Source: an uncultured Alphaproteobacteria bacterium (GTDB lineage: Bacteria > Pseudomonadota > Alphaproteobacteria > Rhizobiales > Hyphomicrobiaceae). Taken from it: DNA of 5,217 bases. Below are positions 1-5,217 of this stretch, piece after piece. A program made the position numbers and the translations under genes. The notes below the pieces were generated by a model that saw only the letters and a program-made list of their open reading frames with translations, had not been told where the DNA came from and ran no database searches. The number at the start of each line of letters is the position of its first letter. The stretch's first letter is position 1. The DNA is taken from NCBI GenBank assembly GCA_937950105.1, contig CALFEM010000182.1, forward strand, positions 1-5,217. Direction: 5' to 3'.

Positions 1-430
1 CCGGCACCATCTCGGCGAGCGCCTGGAACACCTGCTTGCGCGTCAGCGCAATGCTGCCGCCAGCCTTCGACTGGGCGATGGTGAGGCCGTCGATGCCGAC
101 CTTGATCTCGACGATATCCTTGACGCCGTTCTTCTCGCAGAGCTCGAACTCGCCCTTCTTGATGGCGCGCGAGGCGTTGGTGAAATCCGGGTGATCGACG
201 CCGACGCCGCCGCAGAACAGCTTGAAGCCGCCACCCGTGCCGGTCGACTCGACCACCGGGGTCTTGCCGAGGCCGGCCTTTCCGAACTGCTCGGCGACGG
301 CGGTGGTGAACGGATACACCGTCGAGGAACCGACGATGCGGATCTGGTCGCGCGCCGACGCCGCGTCGACATTCGCAAAGGTGCCCAGAGCGGCGATCGC
401 CGCGGTGAGGGCGACAGACTTGGTGTTCAC
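1..430 (-). CDS. pstS: PstS, phosphate ABC transporter substrate-binding protein (3'-truncated by window edge)
   Basis: This is the periplasmic phosphate-binding protein that delivers phosphate to the PstCAB importer. I translated the minus strand by hand: 143 residues are present with no stop, and the gene runs off position 1. From the GTG start, residues 1-26 form a signal peptide (Lys4, a hydrophobic Ala/Leu core, then Ala-Ser-Ala before Arg27). The mature protein opens with IVGSSTVYPF (about 32-41), followed by ESTGTGGGF (61-69) and TNASRAI (84-90), the Ser/Thr/Gly-rich ligand-binding loops of the PstS family. Cys73 and Cys98 could form a disulfide in the periplasm (inference). Start choice: an in-frame ATG lies at 442, but it has no Shine-Dalgarno, while GGAG at 437-440 sits 6 nt before the GTG at 430. 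The extension would add only four residues. phoR lies upstream on the same strand, and pstCAB-phoU-phoB would be expected downstream. Identity is confident; the exact start is less so. Confidence 0.93.
   Translation of the reverse strand, partial: MNTKSVALTAAIAALGTFANVDAASARDQIRIVGSSTVYPFTTAVAEQFGKAGLGKTPVVESTGTGGGFKLFCGGVGVDHPDFTNASRAIKKGEFELCEKNGVKDIVEIKVGIDGLTIAQSKAGGSIALTRKQVFQALAEMVP
353..430 (-). other. Sec signal peptide of PstS
   Basis: The first 26 codons from the GTG start encode a short basic n-region (Lys4), a hydrophobic stretch rich in Ala, Leu and Ile, and a C-region ending Ala-Ala-Ser-Ala. This fits a signal peptidase I site between residues 26 and 27. It agrees with the periplasmic location known for the family. 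No lipobox cysteine is present, so the protein is not predicted to be a lipoprotein. Confidence 0.75.
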
Positions 431-436
431 GCTGAT

Positions 437-440
437 CTCC
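437..440 (-). promoter_or_regulatory. Ribosome binding site deciding the pstS start
   Basis: GGAG on the minus strand lies 6 nt before a GTG codon (428-430). No purine-rich match lies at the right distance before the alternative ATG at 440-442. The motif partly overlaps that ATG, so both starts cannot be optimal. I favour the GTG. Confidence 0.55.
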
Positions 441-484
441 ATGTTTCACGGGAGAGGCGGCTCACCCGCCCTGTCTCCGATCAG

Positions 485-499
485 CCGGCGCTTCGCCGG
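485..499 (-). repeat. Short hairpin in the pstS leader
   Basis: CCGGCG, a 3-nt loop and CGCCGG form a perfect 6-bp GC-only stem. It is not followed by a T-run on the minus strand, so it does not look like an intrinsic terminator for phoR. If the -10-like element at 507-512 is used, this hairpin would be at the very 5' end of the pstS message, where such structures can protect mRNA. That role is inference. Confidence 0.5.
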
Positions 500-506
500 T
501 GCCCCT

Positions 507-540
507 TAGATAGAGAACCAACGCAATCGTTTCGTGACAG
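507..540 (-). promoter_or_regulatory. Candidate PhoB-dependent promoter for pstS
   Basis: Read on the minus strand, 540-534 is CTGTCAC, a 6/7 match to the Pho-box half-site CTGTCAT. A 4-nt spacer (GAAA) and a poorly matching second half (CGATTGC, 529-523) follow. A -10-like TATCTA (512-507) begins exactly 10 nt after this 18-bp block, which is the spacing known for PhoB-activated promoters, where the Pho box replaces the -35. The position upstream of pstS makes biological sense. The weak second half-site keeps this tentative. Confidence 0.42.
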
Positions 541-554
541 ATCAAGCCCTTGAT
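541..554. repeat. Inverted repeat ATCAAG-N2-CTTGAT upstream of pstS
   Basis: A perfect 6-bp dyad with a 2-nt centre lies directly next to the candidate Pho box and just after the phoR stop codon. The same half-sites recur around 1936-1956 in front of phoR. It may be a regulator-binding site or coincidence. There is no T-run on the minus strand, so it is a poor terminator. Confidence 0.45.
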
Positions 555-566
555 TTATAAAGAATA

Positions 567-1877
567 CTATGCGTCCGCTATTTCGTCGAAGGCAACCGTG
601 AAGGTGGAGCCCTCGCCGAGCCGCGACTCGATCCCGAGTTCGCCGCGATGGCGCGCCACGATGTGCTTGACGATGGCGAGGCCGAGCCCGGTGCCGCCCC
701 TGGCGCGGCTGGCGGCGGCGCTGACACGATAGAATCGCTCCGTCAGGCGCGGCAGATGCTCGGCGGCGATGCCAGGCCCTTGATCGCGCACCGCGATGGA
801 CGCGCGCGGCGCCCGTTTCCCGTCGCCGGGCGCACGTGTCACGCGAACCTCGATCGGCCCCTTGCCGCGGCCGGCATGCAGAATGGCATTCTGCACGAGG
901 TTGGTGATGACCTGCAGCAGCTCGTCGCGATCGCCGCGAATCCTTGCGGGCCTGTCCGACGGCTTCAGCTTCAACTCCGCTCCTGCCTGCGCGGCGAGCG
1001 GCGCCAGCGTGTCGAGGGCGTAGCGCGCCGCTTCGTTGAGGTCGACGATGCCGCGCGGTGGCACGTGAGCTCGCATTTCGACGCGGCTCAGCGACAGCAG
1101 GTCGTCGATCAGCCGGCTCATGCGATCCGCCTGGCTGGTCATCAATCCGAGGAAGCGCTCCTGCGCGGCCGGATCGTTGCGCGCCGGCCCCTGCAGGGTT
1201 TCCAGGAAGCCCTTGAGCGAGGCGAGCGGTGTGCGCAGCTCGTGGCTGGCGTTGGCGACGAAATCCTCGCGCATCTGCGCCAACCGCTCCTGCTCGGAAA
1301 GATCGCGGAAGGTGACGAGCAGCGAGGGAGCACCGCGCTCTTCGCCATGGCGCGGCGCAAGCCGCGTGACGACCGCCGTCAAGCGCCGCTCCACGGGAAT
1401 GCGCTCGACGATCTGCACGGCCGCCGGCTGCAGCACGCTGGCCGCCGAGTCGACGGCGGCTGTCAACTCCGGATAACGCAGCGTGCGCGTCAGAGCGGGG
1501 CCGGGCCGCAGTCCTGGAAACAGCTCACCGGCGAGCCCGTTGATGTGAAGAACGTGCCCGGTGTCGTCGAGGGCGATGGCCGCATCGGGGATCGCGGCGA
1601 CGACCTGCCGCCACGCTTCGCTCGTGGCGCGGATGCCCGGCGATGCCGAACCGGCCGGCTCGCTGGCGCCCATGCGCGCGATCACAGCCACCGCGCCGAT
1701 CGCGGCGATCGCCAGCAACACCGCCACCGCCGTCGATACCGCCCCCCCGAGGCGCAAGACGAACAACAAAGCGAGCAGGGGAGCCAGCGCGACGAGACGT
1801 CGCCCACCGAGGCGGTCGGACAGACTCTGTGCTGCGGCGCGGCCCCGCTCGATCCAGCCGCTGTCACTCTCGCTCAC
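567..1877 (-). CDS. phoR: PhoR, phosphate regulon sensor histidine kinase
   Basis: This is the inner-membrane histidine kinase that phosphorylates PhoB under phosphate limitation. From the GTG at 1877 it has 436 residues. Two hydrophobic segments (about 28-42 and 45-68) form a membrane hairpin with almost no periplasmic loop, as known for PhoR. A PAS-like region follows (about 83-195). The HisKA dimerisation domain has the H-box NASHELRTPL with the phospho-acceptor His212. The HATPase domain shows the N-box (NLVQN, 326-330), G1 (DQGPGI, 365-370), an F-box (ERFYRV) and G2 (GGTGLGLAI, 394-402). An ATG at 1967 would add 30 residues. I rejected it because it has no Shine-Dalgarno, the added codons are rare (ATA, TCT, AGT, CTT) with low GC3, and the extra sequence is not PhoR-like. 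An AAGGGA lies 8 nt before the GTG. pstS follows on the same strand, the usual Hyphomicrobiales order. The generic alternative would be another PAS histidine kinase, but the context argues for PhoR. Confidence 0.92.
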   Translation of the reverse strand: MSESDSGWIERGRAAAQSLSDRLGGRRLVALAPLLALLFVLRLGGAVSTAVAVLLAIAAIGAVAVIARMGASEPAGSASPGIRATSEAWRQVVAAIPDAAIALDDTGHVLHINGLAGELFPGLRPGPALTRTLRYPELTAAVDSAASVLQPAAVQIVERIPVERRLTAVVTRLAPRHGEERGAPSLLVTFRDLSEQERLAQMREDFVANASHELRTPLASLKGFLETLQGPARNDPAAQERFLGLMTSQADRMSRLIDDLLSLSRVEMRAHVPPRGIVDLNEAARYALDTLAPLAAQAGAELKLKPSDRPARIRGDRDELLQVITNLVQNAILHAGRGKGPIEVRVTRAPGDGKRAPRASIAVRDQGPGIAAEHLPRLTERFYRVSAAASRARGGTGLGLAIVKHIVARHRGELGIESRLGEGSTFTVAFDEIADA

Positions 1878-1935
1878 GGGAAACCATCCCTTCGACCGCC
1901 ACCCGGTCTCCGCAGCTTCGCTACTGCCATGCGCT

Positions 1936-1956
1936 ATCAAGTTTGGCGGACTTGAT
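1936..1956. repeat. Inverted repeat ATCAAGT-N7-ACTTGAT between phoR and ppk2
   Basis: A perfect 7-bp dyad with a 7-nt spacer sits in the divergent intergenic region. The half-site shares ATCAAG/CTTGAT with the dyad at 541-554. A 21-bp symmetrical site in a divergent promoter region is the usual form of a dimeric regulator's operator, but no known regulator consensus is recognised here. Confidence 0.5.
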
Positions 1957-1971
1957 CCAGAAAGCATGTAA

Positions 1972-1989
1972 AAGATGGTTCGACGACAG
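1972..1989 (-). promoter_or_regulatory. Weak Pho-box-like site upstream of phoR
   Basis: On the minus strand, CTGTCGT (1989-1983), a 4-nt spacer (CGAA) and CCATCTT (1978-1972) match the Pho box CTGTCAT-N4-CTGTCAT at about 6/7 and 4/7. It lies 95 bp before the favoured phoR start, where PhoB autoregulation would act. The hexamer 10 nt downstream (TCTGGA) is a poor -10, so this is only a candidate. Confidence 0.25.
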
Positions 1990-2012
1990 GTGCATGACGA
2001 ACGTCCGCGACC

Positions 2013-2018
2013 GGGAGG
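2013..2018 (+). promoter_or_regulatory. Ribosome binding site of ppk2
   Basis: GGGAGG lies 5 nt before the ATG at 2024, a strong Shine-Dalgarno. It fixes the start and rules out the in-frame upstream ATG at 1994, which has no such motif, and the long open frame extending upstream into the antisense of phoR. Confidence 0.8.
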
Positions 2019-2023
2019 GCAGC

Positions 2024-2974
2024 ATGGCCGCCAGCGACAAGGCAGCGCGCGCGAAGAAGAACAGTGACAAGGGCAAGGGCCAGCGACAACCGGCAGACGA
2101 GGCCAAAACCCGCTCGAATGCCGCCATCGTCAAGTCCGAGATCGGCTTCGACATCGACGATCCGAAGCTTCCTGATCACATCGCCGACAACGCGCTGACC
2201 GCCGGCGGATACCCTTACGACAAGAAGCTGAAGCGAAAGGCCTATGAAAAGCAGCTCGGCGAACTGCAGTTCGAGCTGGTCAAGCTGCAGACCCACATCC
2301 GCAAGACCGGCACCCGCCTCGTCGTGCTGTTCGAAGGCCGTGACAGCGCCGGCAAGGGCGGCTGCATCTCGCGCTTCATGCAGCATCTCAATCCCCGTCA
2401 CGCGCGTTCCGTCGCCTTGCCGAAGCCGACCGAGGCCGAGCGCGGCCAATGGTACTTCCAACGCTACGTCCCGCACCTGCCGACAGCCGGCGACATCACG
2501 CTGTTCGACCGCTCCTGGTACAACCGCGCCGGCGTCGAGCGCGTCATGGGCTTCGCCGACGAGGCGCAGGTCGCGGACTTCCTGCGCGATGCGCCAGAGT
2601 TCGAAGCCCTGCTCGTGCAGGACGGCATCAAGCTGTTCAAGATCTATCTGACGATCGGACGCGAAACGCAGCTCGAGCGCTTCCACGAGCGCCGCCACGA
2701 TCCCTTGAAGCAGTGGAAACTCTCCGACATCGATCTCGCCGCGCTGACGAAATGGGACGCCTACACCAAGGCGCAGCACGACATGTTCCGCTTCACCCAT
2801 ACGCCGACGGCACCGTGGACCGCGATCCGCGCCAACGACCAGCGCCGCGCGCGGCTCGAGTGCATACGCCTCGTGCTGACGGCGTTCGACTACGACGACA
2901 AGGATGCCGATGCCGTCGGCGCCATCGATCCCAAATTGACCGGATCGACCGACGCGCTGTTCTTCGGTTCGTGA
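2024..2974 (+). CDS. ppk2: Polyphosphate kinase 2, class I
   Basis: This cytoplasmic enzyme transfers phosphate between inorganic polyphosphate and nucleotides. Class I single-domain members typically phosphorylate NDP (GDP or ADP) to NTP. It has 316 residues, normal for a one-domain PPK2 of about 300. Residues 1-30 are a Lys/Ala-rich, probably disordered tail. The Walker A loop is FEGRDSAGKGG (103-113, with Lys111). The Walker B region is ITLFDRSWYNRAGVERVMGF (158-177), with Asp162 and Arg163. The lid module is RRHDPLKQWKLS (223-234). These are intact, so the enzyme should be active. The KPTEAERGQWYFQRYVPHLP stretch (134-153) is also typical of the family. The start is set by the GGGAGG ribosome binding site. 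It diverges from phoR, so it sits beside the phosphate regulon but in its own transcription unit, and it ends 6 bp from the stop of the convergent USP-like gene. The nucleotide preference cannot be settled by eye. Confidence 0.95.
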   Translation: MAASDKAARAKKNSDKGKGQRQPADEAKTRSNAAIVKSEIGFDIDDPKLPDHIADNALTAGGYPYDKKLKRKAYEKQLGELQFELVKLQTHIRKTGTRLVVLFEGRDSAGKGGCISRFMQHLNPRHARSVALPKPTEAERGQWYFQRYVPHLPTAGDITLFDRSWYNRAGVERVMGFADEAQVADFLRDAPEFEALLVQDGIKLFKIYLTIGRETQLERFHERRHDPLKQWKLSDIDLAALTKWDAYTKAQHDMFRFTHTPTAPWTAIRANDQRRARLECIRLVLTAFDYDDKDADAVGAIDPKLTGSTDALFFGS

Positions 2975-2980
2975 GCAGCT

Positions 2981-3865
2981 TCAGCGCACGACCAGCAGCG
3001 GGCACGCAAGGGTCGCGGCCAGCGGGCGCATGTCGCCGCCCGGCGGCAGCACCAGACCGCCGAGTTCGGCGATGACGAAGCCGGCGTGCAGGCGGCGCAG
3101 GCTCTCGGCGATCACCGCCACACCGCCACCGGGTTGCGCCAGCTCTTGCAGCGCGAGGCGATCGTCTTCCGGCAGGGCCGCGCGCACCTCTGCCGCGAGC
3201 CAGCTCATGCCGGCGCGGCTCTCGGCCAACACCGCGACGACGATCGGCGCGGAAGCCGCCGCCGCGATGCGCGACGCCGTCCGCACCATGCCGGCGAGAC
3301 GGTCGGGATGTTCGACGACGGCGACCACCGGTCCCGGCGTCGCCGCTCTCCGCGATCTTGCGGCGGAGCGCGCTGCGATGACGACGCCCGTCATGCCGCC
3401 GACGCGCTCGAACAGGCCTTCGAGTCGATCGAGCGTCGCGGTCGACAGCGGCTCACCGAGCGCGACGACGTTCCACGGCCCCGCCGCCTGACACGCGCGC
3501 ACCAGTGCTCCGACCGGCGTATCGCGAACATGCGACAGCGCGAGCGGCACCGAGGCCGCCGCCGCAAGCTCGGTGATGCGCCGTCCTGCCGCGCGGGCCG
3601 AGAGAGCCATGCGCCGCGACATCTCATCGACCATCAGCGGGCGCCCGGCCGTATCATGGCCCGGAGAAATCTCACGCGCGAAGGCGTATCCGGCGGCGTC
3701 GAAGATCTGGCGATCCTCGATCAGAAAGCCTTCGATCTCTGCGCCGAACGATCTGGCGACGAGGATCGCTGCGGCGATCACCGCATCGTCGCAGTCGGCC
3801 GAACAATCGAGACCGAGAACGACCCGGCCGCGGCCCTCTCCGCGCTCCGCGACGTGCGCCGTCAC
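2981..3865 (-). CDS. Tandem UspA-like alpha/beta protein coupled to the Lon-type protease
   Basis: This is a 294-residue soluble protein with no signal peptide or membrane segment. It reads as two similar alpha/beta halves. Half one (about 14-167) opens with the strand RVVLGLDCS followed by an acidic loop and a long Ala-rich helix. Half two (about 178-294) opens with GPVVAVVEHPD and closes with the strand CPLLVVR, the way UspA domains begin and end. I do not see the UspA nucleotide-binding motif G-x2-G-x9-G(S/T) in either half, so ATP binding is doubtful. The GTG start is well supported: AAGGGAGG (3872-3879) lies 6 nt upstream, and the GTGA overlaps the stop of the protease gene by 4 nt. Translational coupling suggests roughly matched synthesis and a possible functional link to the protease (inference). 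The specific function is unknown. The fold assignment is moderate, and it could equally be an uncharacterised Rossmann-like family. Confidence 0.8.
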   Translation of the reverse strand: MTAHVAERGEGRGRVVLGLDCSADCDDAVIAAAILVARSFGAEIEGFLIEDRQIFDAAGYAFAREISPGHDTAGRPLMVDEMSRRMALSARAAGRRITELAAAASVPLALSHVRDTPVGALVRACQAAGPWNVVALGEPLSTATLDRLEGLFERVGGMTGVVIAARSAARSRRAATPGPVVAVVEHPDRLAGMVRTASRIAAAASAPIVVAVLAESRAGMSWLAAEVRAALPEDDRLALQELAQPGGGVAVIAESLRRLHAGFVIAELGGLVLPPGGDMRPLAATLACPLLVVR

Positions 3866-5167
3866 GCGCTGCCTCCCTTGTCGGTTGCGGCGTCGCGCGG
3901 CGTGCGCGCCAGCTCGCGCGCCTGGCGCGCATAGCCCAGCAGCTTGTCCTCGACGAGCCGATTGATGCTCGGCGCGGGAAAGGCGCCGTCACTGCCGCGC
4001 TCGCCCGCCGGCATGCCGGTCAAAAGTTCGATGCCCTGATCGACCGTCGCCACACTGTGAATGGAGAAGCGGCCCGCGCGCACCGCCTCGACCACGTCAT
4101 CACGCAGCATCAGGTGCTGTACGTTGGCCTCCGGAATGAGCACACCCTGCGTCCCGTCGAGCCCGCGCGCGGCGCAGATATCGAAGAAGCCTTCGATCTT
4201 CTCGTTGACCCCGCCGATCGCCTGCACCTCGCCCCACTGGTTGATCGAGCCGGTGACCGCCAGCCCCTGGCGGATCGCTACCTCGGAGAGCGCCGACAAC
4301 AGCGCATAAAGCTCGGCCGACGAGGCGCTGTCGCCGTCCACTCCGCCATAACTCTGCTCGAACACGAGGCTCGCGGCGAGCGCCAGCGGCTGCTCGAGAG
4401 CGTAGCGCCCGGCGAGGAAGCCCCACAGGATCATCACGCCCTTGGAATGCAGCGGTCCGCCGGTCTTCGCCTCTCGCTCGATGTCGGTGACGCGGCCCGA
4501 TCCGAACCGCACGCGCGCGCTGATGCGGCCCGGATGCCCGAACGACAGCTCGCCAAGCTCCAGCACAGACAGACCGTTGATCTGCCCGACCTTGGCACCC
4601 TCGGTATCGATCAGCACGATCCCGCGCGCGATTGCCTCCTGCGCGCGCTCCCGCAACCGGTCGGCGCGCTGCCGGCGTGCAGCCACCGCGGCGGCGATGT
4701 CGGCGGCATCGATGGTGTCGCGATCCGACTTGCCGGCGAGGTGATCGGCCTCACGCACGATGTCGGCGATGCGGCCGATCTCGAGCGAGACCTTGTCCCG
4801 GTCGCTGGCCATCCGTGCGCCTTCCTCGATCAGGCGCGCGACACCTCCTGCGGTCACGGGATTCAGGCGATGACGCGTGACGATCGACGCAACCAGACCG
4901 GCGAATGCGCGATCGTTCTCTTCCGACCGCGCCATCGCGTCGTCGAAGTCGGCTTGCACCTTGAACAGCCGCGCGAACTCTGGGTCCGCCTGCGCTAGGC
5001 TGTAGTAGAGGTCACGCTCACCGAACAGGATCACCTTCACGTCGAGCGGGATGGGCTCGGGCTGCAGCGTCTCGGTGGTCAGCAACCCCATCATCTCGGA
5101 TGGCTGCTCGATGCGGATCTCGCCGGATTTGAGCGCGCGCTTCAGGGCTTCCCAGGCGAGATCCGCA
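3862..5167 (-). CDS. LonB-type ATP-dependent protease (S16), N-terminal part missing
   Basis: This is the C-terminal 434 residues of a Lon-like AAA+ protease of the LonB/YcbZ type (COG1067-like), which unfolds substrates with ATP and cleaves them with a Ser-Lys dyad. Counting from the first genuine codon (5166), the end of the ATPase module is visible: VKVILFGERDLYYSL (43-57), then PEFARLFKV (62-70) and a helical lid (about 71-175). The protease domain follows, with catalytic Ser280 in GGVDGDSAS (codon 4327-4329) and Lys323 in GGVNEKIEG (codon 4198-4200). The Ser-Lys distance of 43 residues equals that of E. coli Lon (Ser679/Lys722). The tail SINRLVEDKL after the domain is also seen in LonB-type proteins. 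Walker A and B are absent because the contig stops at an Illumina adapter. The apparent ATG at 5182-5184, giving MCSSDL, is adapter sequence and not a start. The stop overlaps the next gene by 4 nt. Confidence 0.93.
3872..3879 (-). promoter_or_regulatory. Ribosome binding site of the USP-like gene inside the Lon-type gene
   Basis: AAGGGAGG on the minus strand lies 6 nt before the GTG at 3865, within the last codons of the protease gene (Lys-Gly-Gly-Ser-Ala-stop). It is the strongest Shine-Dalgarno in the window and decides the GTG start. Confidence 0.85.
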
Positions 5168-5217
5168 AGATCGGAAGAGCACACGTCTGAACTCCAGTCA
5201 CTTAGGCAACTCGTATG
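5168..5217 (+). other. Illumina TruSeq adapter contamination with index TTAGGC
   Basis: From 5168 the sequence is AGATCGGAAGAGC followed by the rest of the 34-nt TruSeq read-1 3' adapter (to 5201). The 6-nt index TTAGGC (5202-5207, the published TruSeq index 3) and AACTCGTATG follow, the last differing at one base (5209, A for T) from the standard ATCTCGTATG. It is synthetic library sequence left at a contig end. It adds the false residues MCSSDL to the front of the protease frame. Confidence 0.98.

Larger units (their letters stand above)
1878..2023. promoter_or_regulatory. Divergent intergenic region phoR / ppk2
   Basis: This non-coding stretch separates the start codons of two divergent genes and must hold the promoters of both. 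It is visibly more AT-rich around 1935-1982 than the flanking genes. Apart from the dyad at 1936-1956 and the weak Pho-box-like site, I see no convincing paired -35/-10 on either strand. Confidence 0.6.

Noticed and set aside
43..378. 111-codon minus-strand frame within pstS
   Set aside because: It is out of frame with pstS and made almost entirely of Ser, Arg, Ala and Pro. The true pstS frame is open through to the window edge.
541..554. Intrinsic terminator after phoR
   Set aside because: The stem is only 6 bp with a 2-nt centre, too tight for a stable loop, and has no T-run on the minus strand.
648..1955. Open frame of 435 codons on the plus strand opposite phoR
   Set aside because: It is antisense to a gene with clear kinase motifs. 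Its translation is rich in Arg, Gly, Gln and Ala and recognisably random, as expected from the complementary frame of high-GC codons.
1643..2023. Upstream extension of the ppk2 frame by 127 codons
   Set aside because: It runs antisense to phoR, is Pro/Arg-rich low-complexity sequence, and lacks a ribosome binding site. The strong GGGAGG before 2024 marks the real start.
1937..2800. 287-codon open frame on the minus strand opposite ppk2
   Set aside because: It is a mirror frame of ppk2 codons. The Leu/Val/Ala/Gly-rich product shows no recognisable motif and ppk2 is unambiguous on the other strand.
3086..3934. 282-codon open frame on the plus strand opposite the USP-like gene
   Set aside because: It is Arg/His-rich translation from the antisense strand with no family resemblance. 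The minus-strand gene has a strong ribosome binding site and operon coupling.
4057..4998. 313-codon open frame on the plus strand opposite the Lon-type protease
   Set aside because: The protease carries intact catalytic motifs on the minus strand. The opposite frame is a GC-driven shadow.
3862..5184. A novel short Lon protease lacking its ATPase, starting MCSSDL
   Set aside because: The start codon and first residues are adapter sequence. The gene is truncated by the contig end, so absence of Walker motifs is not biological.

Overview
The window is high-GC DNA from an alphaproteobacterium. The gene order phoR-pstS, the PstS type, the class I PPK2 and the LonB-type protease next to a tandem stress-protein-like gene best fit Hyphomicrobiales (a Bradyrhizobium/Rhodopseudomonas/Xanthobacteraceae-like lineage). 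The genus is an inference from protein character only. The right edge is not biological: from about 5168 the sequence is an Illumina TruSeq adapter with the TTAGGC index, so this is the end of a draft contig.

Layout. (1) Positions 1-1877, minus strand: phoR (phosphate-sensing histidine kinase) followed by the 5' part of pstS (periplasmic phosphate-binding protein). A leader of about 136 bp between them carries a candidate Pho box, a -10-like element, a small hairpin and an ATCAAG/CTTGAT dyad. pstC, pstA, pstB, phoU and phoB would be expected beyond position 1. (2) Positions 1878-2023: a divergent intergenic region with a second ATCAAG/CTTGAT dyad and a weak Pho-box-like site. (3) Positions 2024-2974, plus strand: ppk2, a class I polyphosphate kinase 2. 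(4) Positions 2981-5167, minus strand: a LonB-type (S16) protease missing its N-terminal part, translationally coupled by a GTGA overlap to a 294-residue protein with two UspA-like alpha/beta halves. This pair converges on ppk2 with only 6 bp between the stop codons.

How the genes fit together. phoR and pstS belong to phosphate sensing and high-affinity phosphate uptake, and PPK2 interconverts polyphosphate and nucleotides, so the left 3 kb is a phosphate-homeostasis neighbourhood. The right part is a protease/stress-protein pair whose joint function is not evident from sequence. I found no mobile element, RNA gene or CRISPR array, and no convincing new multi-gene system. The points most worth a second look are the adapter with its false protein start, the paired dyads in the phosphate region, and the coupled LonB/USP-like pair.
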